Below, in pieces: positions 1 to 8,760 of a DNA stretch of 17,247 nucleotides. Below the pieces are notes generated by a model. That model made no database searches and was not told the DNA's origin. It was given only the letters and a program-made list of their open reading frames with translations. Numbering within the stretch: the first letter of the stretch is position 1; each line of letters opens with the position of its first letter. Both the position numbers and the translations under genes were made by a program. The stretch is from RYN-428 sp035648595 (GTDB lineage: Bacteria > Planctomycetota > Phycisphaerae > Tepidisphaerales > Tepidisphaeraceae). The stretch lies in NCBI GenBank assembly GCA_035648595.1, contig DASRLH010000251.1, forward strand, positions 1 through 17,247, read 5' to 3'.

Positions 1-1
1 C

Positions 2-469
2 CGGAGTACCGGGAGAGGGAGTAAGGGGGCCGCATTTCTCCCCCGGCCCATTCACAGCGAGGCGGAATACGACGCCACTGTCGCAGTGATGAACGCGCTG
101 GCGGTGCGTGATGAAAAGACGCTCGATCGCGGCGAACAGGATTATCTCGATGTCCTATCCATGCTGATCTCGGACTATGACGAGAATCACGCCACAATAC
201 CCGATGCATCCCCACGCGCGGTTCTTCGGCATCTCCTGACTGCCAATGATATGAGCGTCAGCGACTTGGGCCAGGTGATCGGCAGCCAACCCGGCGCCTC
301 AATGATTCTCAACGGCCGTCGGTGCATCAGCAAGTCCCAGGCGTTTAAGCTGGCGCGGCGATTCAGCGTCACCCCCGATCTGTTCCTGGCGCCCGTTGAA
401 ACTCAAAGGACTCAGCGCACAAAATCTGTCAAAGCTCGCCGGGCGCGCATGGGCGTTCGCTTCGCGTAG
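2..469 (+). CDS. higA: HigA-type antitoxin, XRE-family HTH protein (5' end open at window edge)
   Basis: This is a likely antitoxin and autorepressor of a HigBA toxin-antitoxin module. The helix-turn-helix covers roughly the 60 residues from SPRAVLRHLL to TPDLFL (about 220-405), with the family pattern of an 'SDLGQVIG' helix, an 'LNGRR' turn and 'KLARRFSV'. The first ATG/GTG in frame are 86 and 89. However, the frame is open back to base 2, and the residues before 86 read PIHSEAEYDATVAVM, matching the PI-x-(S/T)-E-x-(D/E)-Y opening I know from HigA proteins. The real start therefore probably lies left of the window; the conservative alternative is 86. In frame 1, bases 1-24 read PEYRERE followed by a stop, which could be the tail of a HigB toxin, but seven residues cannot prove it. 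The C-terminal tail is basic (KSVKARRARMG). The family call is firm; the start is not. Confidence 0.8.
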   Translation, partial: RSTGRGSKGAAFLPRPIHSEAEYDATVAVMNALAVRDEKTLDRGEQDYLDVLSMLISDYDENHATIPDASPRAVLRHLLTANDMSVSDLGQVIGSQPGASMILNGRRCISKSQAFKLARRFSVTPDLFLAPVETQRTQRTKSVKARRARMGVRFA

Positions 470-512
470 TACTTCAGCCGGCAAAAAGCGGCAGATTGCC
501 TGGAAATACATT

Positions 513-1643
513 ATGGCGACAACATCGCAAGCATCCCCACCTCTCGCGGTAGACTATCGGTCAACTCGCTTGCCGGCGAACGCGCCGGCTCTTCCTCCGG
601 GCCAGCCGCTCCTGGAAGTCCGCGACCTCCGCACCTGGTTCCCCATTCGTGGCGGCGTCTTTTCACGCACCGTCGGGAACGTGAAAGCCGTGGATGGCGT
701 TTCGTTTGACATCTTCCCCGGCCGCACCCTGGGCCTCGTCGGCGAATCGGGCTGCGGCAAAACCACCGTTGGCCGCGCCATCCTCCGCCTCATCCCAAAA
801 ACCTCCGGCAGCGTGCGATACAAGGGCGAGGATTTTTACGCCTATCACGGCGAAGCCCTCCGCCGGCTCCGGCCGCGCATGCAGATCGTTTTCCAGGACC
901 CCGTCAGCAGCCTCAATCCGCGCATGACCGTCGGCAACATCATCGGCGAGCCGCTCGAAGTGCACGGCATCGCGCGCGGCAACGAAAAGCGCGAGCAAGT
1001 CGCGGCCCTGCTCCGCCGTGTCGGGCTTGATCCTTCCTATGCCAGCCGATATCCGCATGAATTTTCCGGCGGCCAGCGCCAGCGCGTCGGCATCGCCCGC
1101 GCCCTGGCCCTTTCTCCTGATTTCATCGTCTGCGACGAGCCGGTCTCAGCGCTGGATGTCTCGATCCAGTCGCAAATTCTCAACCTGCTGGGCGACCTGC
1201 AGAAAGAGCGGAACATCGCCTATCTGTTCATCGCGCACAATCTGGCGGTGGTGGAGCATTTTTCGCATGAAGTGGCGGTGATGTACCTGGGCCGGATCGT
1301 CGAGCAGGCGCCCTCGCATGAGTTGTATAGCAATCCAAAACACCCCTACACCGTGTCGCTGCTGTCGGCGGTTCCCGAGCCCAACCCCCGCCCCAAAAAG
1401 CACCGCATCGTCCTCAAGGGCGAAGTGCCATCCCCCTCAAACCCGCCGACCGGCTGCGCCTTCCATCCCCGCTGCCCGCTCACCCGCCAATGCGCCTCCG
1501 GCGCATCCGCCGACGACACCGTGCAAATCACCACCGGCGGCCAAAGCGTCCGCGTCATCCGCGAATGCGTAGAGCTTGCCCCGCCCCTGGTACCCAAGAA
1601 GGGTCTGCCGGGGCATGTCGCGGCCTGCTGGCTGACGGAGTGA
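513..1643 (+). CDS. Oligopeptide/dipeptide ABC transporter ATP-binding protein (OppF/DppF type)
   Basis: This cytoplasmic ATPase powers import of peptides (or, in some relatives, nickel or oligosaccharides) by a five-part ABC importer. Counting from ATG 513 (376 aa), the Walker A motif GESGCGKTT is at residues 77-85, the ABC signature SGGQ at 185-188, Walker B ends in D208-E209, and the switch histidine is H242. The OppF/DppF-specific C-terminal extension follows, with HPYTVSLLSAVPEP, GEVPSP and the Cys pattern GCAFHPRCP...C. ATG 513 is preferred over an upstream TTG at 396 because the extra residues are the antitoxin's shadow frame and look non-coding. A weak purine run (ggaaa) precedes 513. 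The antitoxin ends 43 bases upstream. No permease, binding protein or OppD-like partner lies in the window, so it is either an orphan or the last gene of an operon mostly to the left. It ends in TGA. Confidence 0.93.
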   Translation: MATTSQASPPLAVDYRSTRLPANAPALPPGQPLLEVRDLRTWFPIRGGVFSRTVGNVKAVDGVSFDIFPGRTLGLVGESGCGKTTVGRAILRLIPKTSGSVRYKGEDFYAYHGEALRRLRPRMQIVFQDPVSSLNPRMTVGNIIGEPLEVHGIARGNEKREQVAALLRRVGLDPSYASRYPHEFSGGQRQRVGIARALALSPDFIVCDEPVSALDVSIQSQILNLLGDLQKERNIAYLFIAHNLAVVEHFSHEVAVMYLGRIVEQAPSHELYSNPKHPYTVSLLSAVPEPNPRPKKHRIVLKGEVPSPSNPPTGCAFHPRCPLTRQCASGASADDTVQITTGGQSVRVIRECVELAPPLVPKKGLPGHVAACWLTE

Positions 1644-1656
1644 ACCATCCGGGAAA

Positions 1657-3810
1657 TCAAGTGATCAACGTCGCCGAGGAATAGGCGGCGTACTGTTTTT
1701 CTTCAAACCCCTCCGACCCCAATAGCACGTCAATCTCGCACTTGATGCGCCAACGGCGGTCGTTGTGGTGATAGACGCCACGCGCTAATTCGACGAATCG
1801 CGGGCCGAAGTCGCCGGCATTTTCGCACACTCGGATGTCGTCCTCGATTTGCCAAAGCGCGTCGTTCACGTCATGGAGTTCGGTCGTGAGCTCGTCCAAA
1901 CGATGGCTGGGCTGCAGCGCCTCGTCGCGCCGGCCCAACAACGAATCAAGTTCACTTTTCGCGGCGGCCTGCTTGCGACTATCGGCAAGGCGCTTGGACT
2001 TGATTTGCAGAATGGTAATTTTATCAATCAACTCTCCGGCGCGCATTCGCGCCATGATAGGCGCGAGACGCGGCGGGTTCGGACAATCAACCATGATCAA
2101 AGGCAATTGGTCGGCCATCCGCGCGAATACCCCGGCCCAATCGCGCGGCTGCGGCTGGCGGAAAAGCCGCATCGTCGGATACCACGGACTGTCCTCCCGG
2201 TCGAGAAGCCATCGCCAATCGGCGGCATAAGGCAACGCTAACCACGTCCGCACGCCCAATGCGCCCGCCAGATGCGCGATCGAGGTGTCCGAGGTAACAA
2301 CCAGATCCAGGCTCTTCATGATCGCCGCCGTGTCAACGAACGCTCCGCATGCTTCGTCAACCGGCGCATCAAATTGGATGACCGCAAGCTCGCTCCTCAG
2401 CGGCGCGATCTGCTCGACGCCAAATCCTTGCTGCAAACTGAAAAAGACGGTTCCGTCGACTTTCGCCAGGAGCGCGAATTCCGCGAGCGGAATGGATCGC
2501 AGCTTGTCGCCGGGGTGCCGCGTGCTGCCCTGCCAGGCCAACCCGACCTCGAATCCCGGCGCGGGCTCCATGCGGGCGCGCCATTCGGCGACCCGTTGCG
2601 GGTCGGCTTGAACATAAGGCACATCGGCCGGTACGGTGTCGGGCGTCGCCCCAAACATCCCGGGAAGGGAGATGAGGCGGGCGTAAACATCGAACGCCGG
2701 CAGCGGTTCGCCGCGCGCCACCACGCGCTCAACTCCGCGAAGGGTTCGCAGCAAGGGCCGCAACCTGGGCTGGCATTCCAGCACCACCCGCGCGCCGCGG
2801 TCCGCCAGCAATGACGCATACCGCGCGAATTGAATCGTATCCCCCAATCCCTGCTCGCTCAGCAAGAGGATGGTGCGGCCATTGATCGGCGATCCATTCC
2901 AGGGCGGCTGCGGAAAATCGCGCCGTTGCCCCACGTCCTCGCGCAGATGGCGGCGCCATTCGTATTCGATCCAGCCTCGCTGCCATTCGCCGCTGGCCAG
3001 AAGCGCGAGCCCCAGATTCCAATGGGCGTCGCGGTGGTTCGGGTTGATCGACAGCGCAATGTTCAGCGTCTCTATCGCCTCGCGCATCTGGCCGCATTCC
3101 TGCAACGCCGCGCCGAGGTTGTTCAGGGAATCGGCATCCCGCGGATTCACTTCGATGGCGCGACGAAACGCGGCGATGGCCTCCTCTTCCAGTCCCTGCC
3201 TCCGCAGCGCGCCGCCCAAGGCGCGGTGAGCCCCGGCATGGCGGGGCTGTATCGCGATGGCCTGCCGCAGCTTTTCGATGGCTTCCTCCAGCCGCCCCAG
3301 CCGCGATAGGCAATTTCCCAGGTTCGCAATCGCCTCGACATAATCGCTTCTGAGTTCGATTGCGCGCTTGAAAGCGCCTATCGCTTCGTCGGGCCGGCCC
3401 ATCCGTTCCAGCGCAACGCCCCGATTGCTGTGCGCCTCGGCGAAATCCGGGCGAATCCTCAGCGCGCGGCCGCCTTCCTCAAGCGACTCCGCCGCCCGCC
3501 CGATACGCCCCAGCGCCACTGCGAAATTGTTGTGAAAATCCGCATTCTCCGGCGACAGCAGTACCGACCGGCTGATGTATCCGATGGCCAGGTCATGGCG
3601 GCCAAGTTGCTGTAGGGCCAAACCCAGAAAATGCAGCGCCTCCGGGTTCTCATCGTCAGAATCCAAGACCCGCCTGTATAAAGCTTCTGCCGCACGCGGG
3701 TCGCATCGCCGCAACTGGCGTTTTGCCTCGACCAGAAGGGACGCGGCTTCCAACGGCGTGGTCACGCGGGGGGCGGACGAGTGTTCGGGTGGGGCCGGTT
3801 TATCCGTCAT
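1657..3810 (-). CDS. TPR-repeat protein with GT9-like glycosyltransferase domain and C-terminal DUF6165-like domain
   Basis: From ATG 3810 the protein is 717 aa. Residues about 21-294 form seven to eight consecutive 34-residue tetratricopeptide repeats (for example EAHSNRGVALERMGRPDEAI). Residues about 303-575 resemble the heptosyltransferase-like domain often joined to TPRs, with GQGLGDTIQFARY-type and VTSDTSIAHLAGALG motifs; the latter is typical of GT-B nucleotide-sugar binding halves. Residues about 590-711 carry AGELIDKITILQIKSKRL, NDALWQIEDDIR, FVELARGVYHHNDRR and GSEGFEEKQY, which I recognise as the DUF6165 family. A longer TTG start at 3858 exists, but ATG 3810, beginning MTDKPAPPEH, is more natural. 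Its 3' end converges on the ABC ATPase with only 13 bases between stops, so there is no separate terminator. The role is probably surface polysaccharide or protein glycosylation, by inference only. It ends in TGA. Confidence 0.88.
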   Translation of the reverse strand: MTDKPAPPEHSSAPRVTTPLEAASLLVEAKRQLRRCDPRAAEALYRRVLDSDDENPEALHFLGLALQQLGRHDLAIGYISRSVLLSPENADFHNNFAVALGRIGRAAESLEEGGRALRIRPDFAEAHSNRGVALERMGRPDEAIGAFKRAIELRSDYVEAIANLGNCLSRLGRLEEAIEKLRQAIAIQPRHAGAHRALGGALRRQGLEEEAIAAFRRAIEVNPRDADSLNNLGAALQECGQMREAIETLNIALSINPNHRDAHWNLGLALLASGEWQRGWIEYEWRRHLREDVGQRRDFPQPPWNGSPINGRTILLLSEQGLGDTIQFARYASLLADRGARVVLECQPRLRPLLRTLRGVERVVARGEPLPAFDVYARLISLPGMFGATPDTVPADVPYVQADPQRVAEWRARMEPAPGFEVGLAWQGSTRHPGDKLRSIPLAEFALLAKVDGTVFFSLQQGFGVEQIAPLRSELAVIQFDAPVDEACGAFVDTAAIMKSLDLVVTSDTSIAHLAGALGVRTWLALPYAADWRWLLDREDSPWYPTMRLFRQPQPRDWAGVFARMADQLPLIMVDCPNPPRLAPIMARMRAGELIDKITILQIKSKRLADSRKQAAAKSELDSLLGRRDEALQPSHRLDELTTELHDVNDALWQIEDDIRVCENAGDFGPRFVELARGVYHHNDRRWRIKCEIDVLLGSEGFEEKQYAAYSSATLIT

Positions 3811-3893
3811 AAATGCCCCGTTGCTCGGTCGCCTGTCGTGGAAGTTACAACTCCCCAATTCCAGTCGGCGCTGGATTACGGACTGATCCCGAA

Positions 3894-5167
3894 TTATTGG
3901 TCGGGCGGCGCATCAGTTATCGTGGCGTCTTTCGCCGGCGCTGCGGGAACGATCTCATGGTGGAGCGTTCGGCCACTCTTGAGATCCACGATTTCCAGGT
4001 AGTCCCGCCAATCTTTGCCAAACACGACTATTTTCTCTCCCGGTTGGATACTCATCTCTACTCGATTGTAGAGCCCCGAGGCGCCGGCGAGCGTACCGGC
4101 CCCCTGTAGCTGATTCCGCCATAGTTCTCTCGCGGTCTCGACATCTACTGCGATAAGTGTGCAGCCCGTGCCATTATAATAGTAGAGCGCGTAGACGAGG
4201 ATACGCCCCTCCTGCACAAACACGGACGCGGGGTGTCCGGGAAAGGAGCACACCTTGCGCCCTTCCTTACAGTAGAGAATGTGATGGTATAGTATCCGTT
4301 GGATCCCCCAGGTTTTATGCTGATATCGATTTGGCAATCCGATGGGGTTTGGAAAGTGCTATAGAATATATTTGCTTGGCGGTCACTCCAATTCGGAGCG
4401 GTCATGTGCCCGCTGCGTGTATCCCCCGGCCCCGCAAAGCTGCGGGCAATGCCGTAGACCGCGATGCTGGAAAACGCGATTGCGGCTCCAACGCCTGCCG
4501 CGACAATGTTGCGTGCCAAAACACGCGGAAGGCGCACAACCGCCGACCCGATCGTCAAGTCGACGGCCTGAGTCCGCAGCCGCTGGGGCGTCCCGCATTC
4601 AGGGCAGCACCCCTCGGTCGCGCGTAGGTCGTATCCGCAACGCAGACATAGGCCGCGTCTCATGCGCCTTCGCCCTCGTGCCGCCCGCCCGAGCCATATC
4701 AGCGGCAAAATGCATATTGGCACCAAAAGGGCCCAATATGGTGCCATCATAAACGCGATGGCGTGATCGCGGTTCGGGATGACGTGGTCGGGGGGGCCGG
4801 CGACGCCGCTCCTTTCAATCTTCGCCCCGTAATGAAGCTCATAGGGCACGCCGGCCAATTCCCATCCCTCGGCAACATCGATTGGCGCGGCCGTCCACTC
4901 CAATGCGCGGTCCCTTCGCGGCTGCCATAGGACTTTGGTAAATGTTCCTGGCGGTTCATTGCCGCCCAAATAATCTGTCCGCAGGATGAAGTCCCCGCGA
5001 ATTGATATAAATCCAAGGATGGTGTGTCTCTGGCAGTCTTCCGGCCATCGAAGCGCCTGATACGAGATACGGTCACACATCCAATAGCTGTGCGCCCAAA
5101 GCAGCACTTCGAGGGCGATGAGCGCCGCCGCCCCGGCCGCCAAGATGTTGAATACAACTGCCTTCAT
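3894..5167 (-). pseudogene. Zinc-ribbon membrane protein fused to a conserved beta-rich domain, broken by one frameshift
   Basis: Reading starts at ATG 5167 (MKAVVFNILAAG). There is a membrane segment at residues about 5-25, a loop, a second membrane segment at about 141-161, a basic stretch, then a zinc ribbon C174-x2-C177-GYDLRA...C188-PE-C191, a common ending of Phycisphaerae membrane proteins. A third membrane segment follows (about 219-241), leading into SDRQANIFYSTF. Beyond about 4320 this frame loses sense, while the neighbouring frame (to the TAA at 3894) continues convincingly: WGIQRILYHHILYC, CSFPGHPASVF, LIAVDVETARELW, YLEIVDLKSGRTL. That second part has no ATG near its beginning, so it is not a separate gene. 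One missing base within the AAAA or GGGGG run at about 4305-4318 would join them. The molecular role is unknown; the second half resembles PQQ-like repeat text found in planctomycete proteins. A sequencing error is a real alternative. Confidence 0.7.
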
Positions 5168-5263
5168 CTCGATTGGGCAATAATTCCGACTGCGGCACCG
5201 CGTTACTTGCACGGAGGGAAAATGGGACACCGGCGATTCGCGATAGCGCCGAATCCACACGGC

Positions 5264-5278
5264 CGCAATTAAATTGCG
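5264..5278. repeat. Perfect palindrome CGCAATT-A-AATTGCG
   Basis: Seven-base arms around a single A lie in the 142-base gap between the end of the PKD-repeat gene and the start of the zinc-ribbon gene. Flanking GGCC (5261-5264) and GGCC (5283-5286) extend it imperfectly. There is no T-run after it on the minus strand, so it is not a standard terminator; it could be an operator or chance. Confidence 0.35.
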
Positions 5279-5309
5279 CAGGCGGCCGAATCACGCAATA
5301 CTCATCGGG

Positions 5310-8300
5310 CTAGCTGAACTTCTGTGCACTAAAGAGGTCATTGAACAAGGGCCCGGTAGTGACGGGCGTCGATCCGTCCGTGACGGCGGTCCATCCGTTC
5401 GGCGGGACGTCCTTGGCGCCATTTGCAGTCCATCTTTGCTGCACATCAATCGCCCCGGAGCCATTGAAGGACCAATTTGCGGTGAACTCCCGCGTAAACA
5501 CGTCCAGCGGGGTCTTGAACCGAGCGTCGCTCGTGGCCGCGCACAGGTCCAATTCGAAGCTATAAAGCAAGGACATGTTACGAGCTGAGTAGCATTGACA
5601 AGCGGCGGACCTCCAAACGGTTTATCGCTGGACCTTATCGGACCGCTTGGGGCCTTCGCACTTGGTTGGAAAACGGCGTTCGAGTCGTACCACGGTCCAG
5701 TTTGCTGGAACTGGACATCATGTCTAGGATGATTATTTGGACCCGATCCAATCAGCTGCTCCAAGCTCGAATGTCGGACGGCCCCATTCAAGTAGGTGCC
5801 CGTGTCGGTGAACCCCGTGACGTTTTGCATAAAACCGATCTTGATTCGGTCAATCCCGAGATTTGTGTTATTTCCGGCCGATGGGCCAGTCGCGGAAACG
5901 GTTGCGCTCCACGTTAAGCCCGGGACGGCATTGGTGCCGGAGTCAACTTCCTTAATCTGAGTTCCGTTGCAATTAACCTGGCCGCCGTCGCGAGGCGTTC
6001 CAGGCGCAAAAATGCCATTCGACAGGCCGATGCTGACTACGTTCACGCGGCGCGGCCGTCCCTTGAAGCCCGGGGCGTTGAAGGCGACATCGCCGAACCA
6101 TCCCGCGCCGGGGGCGGTGCCCGCCGGCGCGCTGTTCCACTCGACGGTGCAGAAGTCACCAGATTCTCCTTCAGTGTGGACCGTGCCGCCCTGTGTGACG
6201 CTCCATGGGTCATTGTGTACCGGTTTTGGTACGGCGCCCACCACGCCATATTTATAAATTGAGTAAGCTGGCACATCCTGCGGGCCGACTATTGCAATCA
6301 CCGTGGCCTTTGCGCCCGCGACATTCGCCGCGAGTTGGCCGCCCACGCCGATCATCCAGTTCAACGCCAGCGCGTCCGTGGCCATTTTTTCGCTGATGGC
6401 CAGACCCTCCACGTAGAGGGTTGTTTTCGCGGTGGCGCTGAATTGAGTCTGTCCATTTACAATGGCGGTGGTTTTGTTGGCGTCGGACCAGACTTGAAAA
6501 TCACTGGTGTTCCAGGAGAGCGTGTAAAGTCCACCGACCGAAGCCGGAAGTGAGTTGAGGACCACCGGCACCAGATCAGAGTCGTTGGGATCGGTCGCGC
6601 CAGTCTGCTGATAATCCGGAATAGGGTTTCCGTTGCTGTCGCTTACGTCGTTTTCGTCGTCGTTGTTGACGCTGACGAACGCGCCGGTGGTCTGCTGCGC
6701 GGTCTGGTCCATCGGCGTCCCATCGCCCTGGATGACCTGCAGGACGGGTTGGCCGACGCTGACGGAAAGGGAGGCGGCGTATGTGCCATCCTCGGTGGTT
6801 GCCGTCGCGATGACATGGTCGGGCAGGCCGGCTTGCGAATAGACGTGCGTAAACTGGGAGTTGTCGGCGGTGTATTGGCTGCTCGTGCCGTCGCCCCACG
6901 AAACCGACCACTGCGAGGGCATATCGCCGGCGGGGTCGAGGAAAGATGCGTTCACGGAGTAGGTTTCGCCCGTGACGGCCGCCGCGTCGCCCACGACCGA
7001 AACGGATGGCGTGGATTCCGCGACGGCAAGTGTTGCGTACGAAGTATCCTCATGTGGAGCGGAAAATCCGCCGGATTTATCCTGATACATCGCGGCCACT
7101 CCCACCGTATAGTTTCCGGCCTCTGCGTAAATGTGGTCGAGCGTGCCCGTCGCGGGCGCCATTTGTGACGAAGGGACCAACGAAACAGTTCCGTCACCTC
7201 ACGAAACCGTCCAAGACATCATTTGCGCCGTGGGATCCGAGGTCTCGGTGAAAGCGGGCGACAGGGTAAAGTCGGTGCCCTCCGTCGGAGAGGCGCCGCC
7301 TACGGACAGGCTGCCATTGCCCGCCGCGTAAACATTGACGTCGCTGTTAGCCGTGTAGGTCCCGTCATCGTTGACGCCGGTGGTCGTAACGACATAGCTG
7401 CCGCCGCCCGTTGGGGTGTACACATGGGAAAAGGCGCCGCTGGAGTAGGATTGGTTGCCGCTGCCGTCGTCCCAATTGACTGTATAGCTGGAAAGGGTGT
7501 CTCCCCCGGCGTCGGCGAACGATGCGGTCAGCGAGTATGTCGATCCAATGGTCGCCACCCCGACGCCGACGACGCTAAAGCTGGGCGCGGGGTCAGTTAC
7601 GGCGACGGACGTGGCGGCGGTGTAGCTTCCATCCTCGCTTACCGCAACGGCTGTGACGGAAAGGGTGCCGGCGGTGTGGTATTCGTGTGTGAATCCGCCT
7701 CCCGGCGCGGCGGCGCCCGATGAATTTTGACCGTCGCCCCAAGCTATGGTATAGCTTGTGGGCGCGTCGCCGCCGGGATCAACGAAGGTCGGGCTTACTG
7801 TATAAGATTCGCCCTCGCTCACCGTGCTCTCGTTCCCGCTCACCGAAAACGTGGCTGTCGCCTCGCTGACATTTACAATCAAAGAAGTGCTGTAGGTGGA
7901 ATCATCAGCGACTGCAACCGCGGCAATCGTGTAGGAACCGGCCTCGGTGTATGTGTGGTCAAAACTGCCTGGATCTGCGTTGTAGGCGTCGGAAGCTCCG
8001 TCGCCCCATGAAACCGTCCATTCATCAGCGGTGGTTCCTCCCGGGTCCGAAAAGCTATCCTGAACGACGTAGGCGACACCTTCGGTCGGAGCGGAGCCCT
8101 GACTTGAAATGGAAACGCTTGGCGTTGAGTCGGTGACCACTACGGACAGAGTGGCGATGTCGCTGTAAATCGCGCCGTTTTCGTTGTCGGACACGATGTC
8201 GGTAATCGTGTAAGTGCCGGGCTCCGTGTATTGGCACAGGGCCGAAGTTGGGTTTCCGCTGATGCCCTGTAGATTGATGCCATCGCCAAAGTCTATGGTG

Positions 8301-8521
8301 TCGGCGTCAATTGTGCCAGGCCCCGCAGTGCTCGTTGCGGTAATGCCAAGGGTATAGGTGGCGCCGTCCGCGACCGTGGCGGGGCCGCTGAGGCTTAGCG
8401 TGACGCTCAGCAGACGGCGCGCTTCAAGCGACTCGCATACCGCCGCTGCCGCCCGGCGGAATGTGCCTTTCAAGACATGCGGCCTTCGCATTCCCGCAAA
8501 TCTGGGGGATCGAGTATTCAT
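5310..8521 (-). pseudogene. LEPR-XLL surface protein with six PKD-like repeats, broken by a nonsense codon and a frameshift
   Basis: ATG 8521 has a good AAAGGA site seven bases upstream. Restored, the product would be about 1070 aa and exported or surface-bound. Residues 29-39 (CESLEARRLLS) match the planctomycete LEPR-XLL N-terminal motif. Six PKD-like repeats of about 90 residues follow at about 40-131, 132-221, 222-310, 311-399, 400-500 and 501-588, most with xWGDG and a late Y-T-E-A-G-(S/N)-Y-T. Repeat 5 reads WTVS-stop-GDGT: the TGA at 7199-7201 sits exactly where repeats 2, 3, 4 and 6 have Trp (TGG). The same frame continues open beyond it. A C-terminal region follows with VNNDDENDVSDSNGNP and TLYVEGLA motifs. 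Near 5580 the sense moves to the neighbouring frame (MSLLYSFELDLCA...), ending at 5310; one base is missing there. Without repair, a 440-residue product with four and a half repeats is made. No C-terminal sorting signal is visible. Confidence 0.75.
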
Positions 8522-8662
8522 TGCGCATTCCTTTAACGGCGCCATCTCGCCGGCCTTTCCCGGCACTGGCGGTGTTTGGCGGTCGCAACGATGCGAGGCG
8601 GACCGCGAGAATGCCAATTCCCACGATCTCGCTATTACATATTACATGAAGTCAATGGTGTT

Positions 8663-8692
8663 GTGTTACCGCAACTGGCCGGGTTCTGTCAA
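8663..8692 (-). promoter_or_regulatory. Possible sigma-70-like promoter for the PKD-repeat gene
   Basis: On the minus strand a perfect TTGACA (8692-8687) is followed 18 bases later by TAACAC (8668-8663), a poor -10. It lies just after the hairpin that would end the upstream PEP-CTERM transcript, and about 140 bases before ATG 8521. The position is sensible, the -10 is weak. Confidence 0.25.
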
Positions 8693-8694
8693 GA

Positions 8695-8713
8695 AGCAAA
8701 AGAAGCTTTTGCT
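8695..8713 (-). terminator. Possible hairpin terminator of the PEP-CTERM gene
   Basis: The sequence AGCAAAAG (8695-8702), loop AAG, CTTTTGCT (8706-8713) is a perfect 8-bp stem located 48 bases after the PEP-CTERM stop codon in the direction of transcription. The following minus-strand bases (TCTTGACAG) are only weakly T-rich and the stem is AT-rich, so termination strength is doubtful. Confidence 0.35.
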
Positions 8714-8760
8714 CATTGGGGTCCTGGGCGGCGATGGTTGCCGATCCCGCTGAGCGATTG

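Noticed and set aside
2272..2814. 180-codon plus-strand frame opposite the TPR/GT gene
   Set aside because: Shadow of the strong minus-strand gene; Arg/Gly/Gln-rich and without motifs.
7199..7201. Genome-wide UGA reassigned to Trp
   Set aside because: The ABC ATPase, the TPR/GT gene and the 16595 gene all end naturally in TGA, so TGA acts as a stop here.
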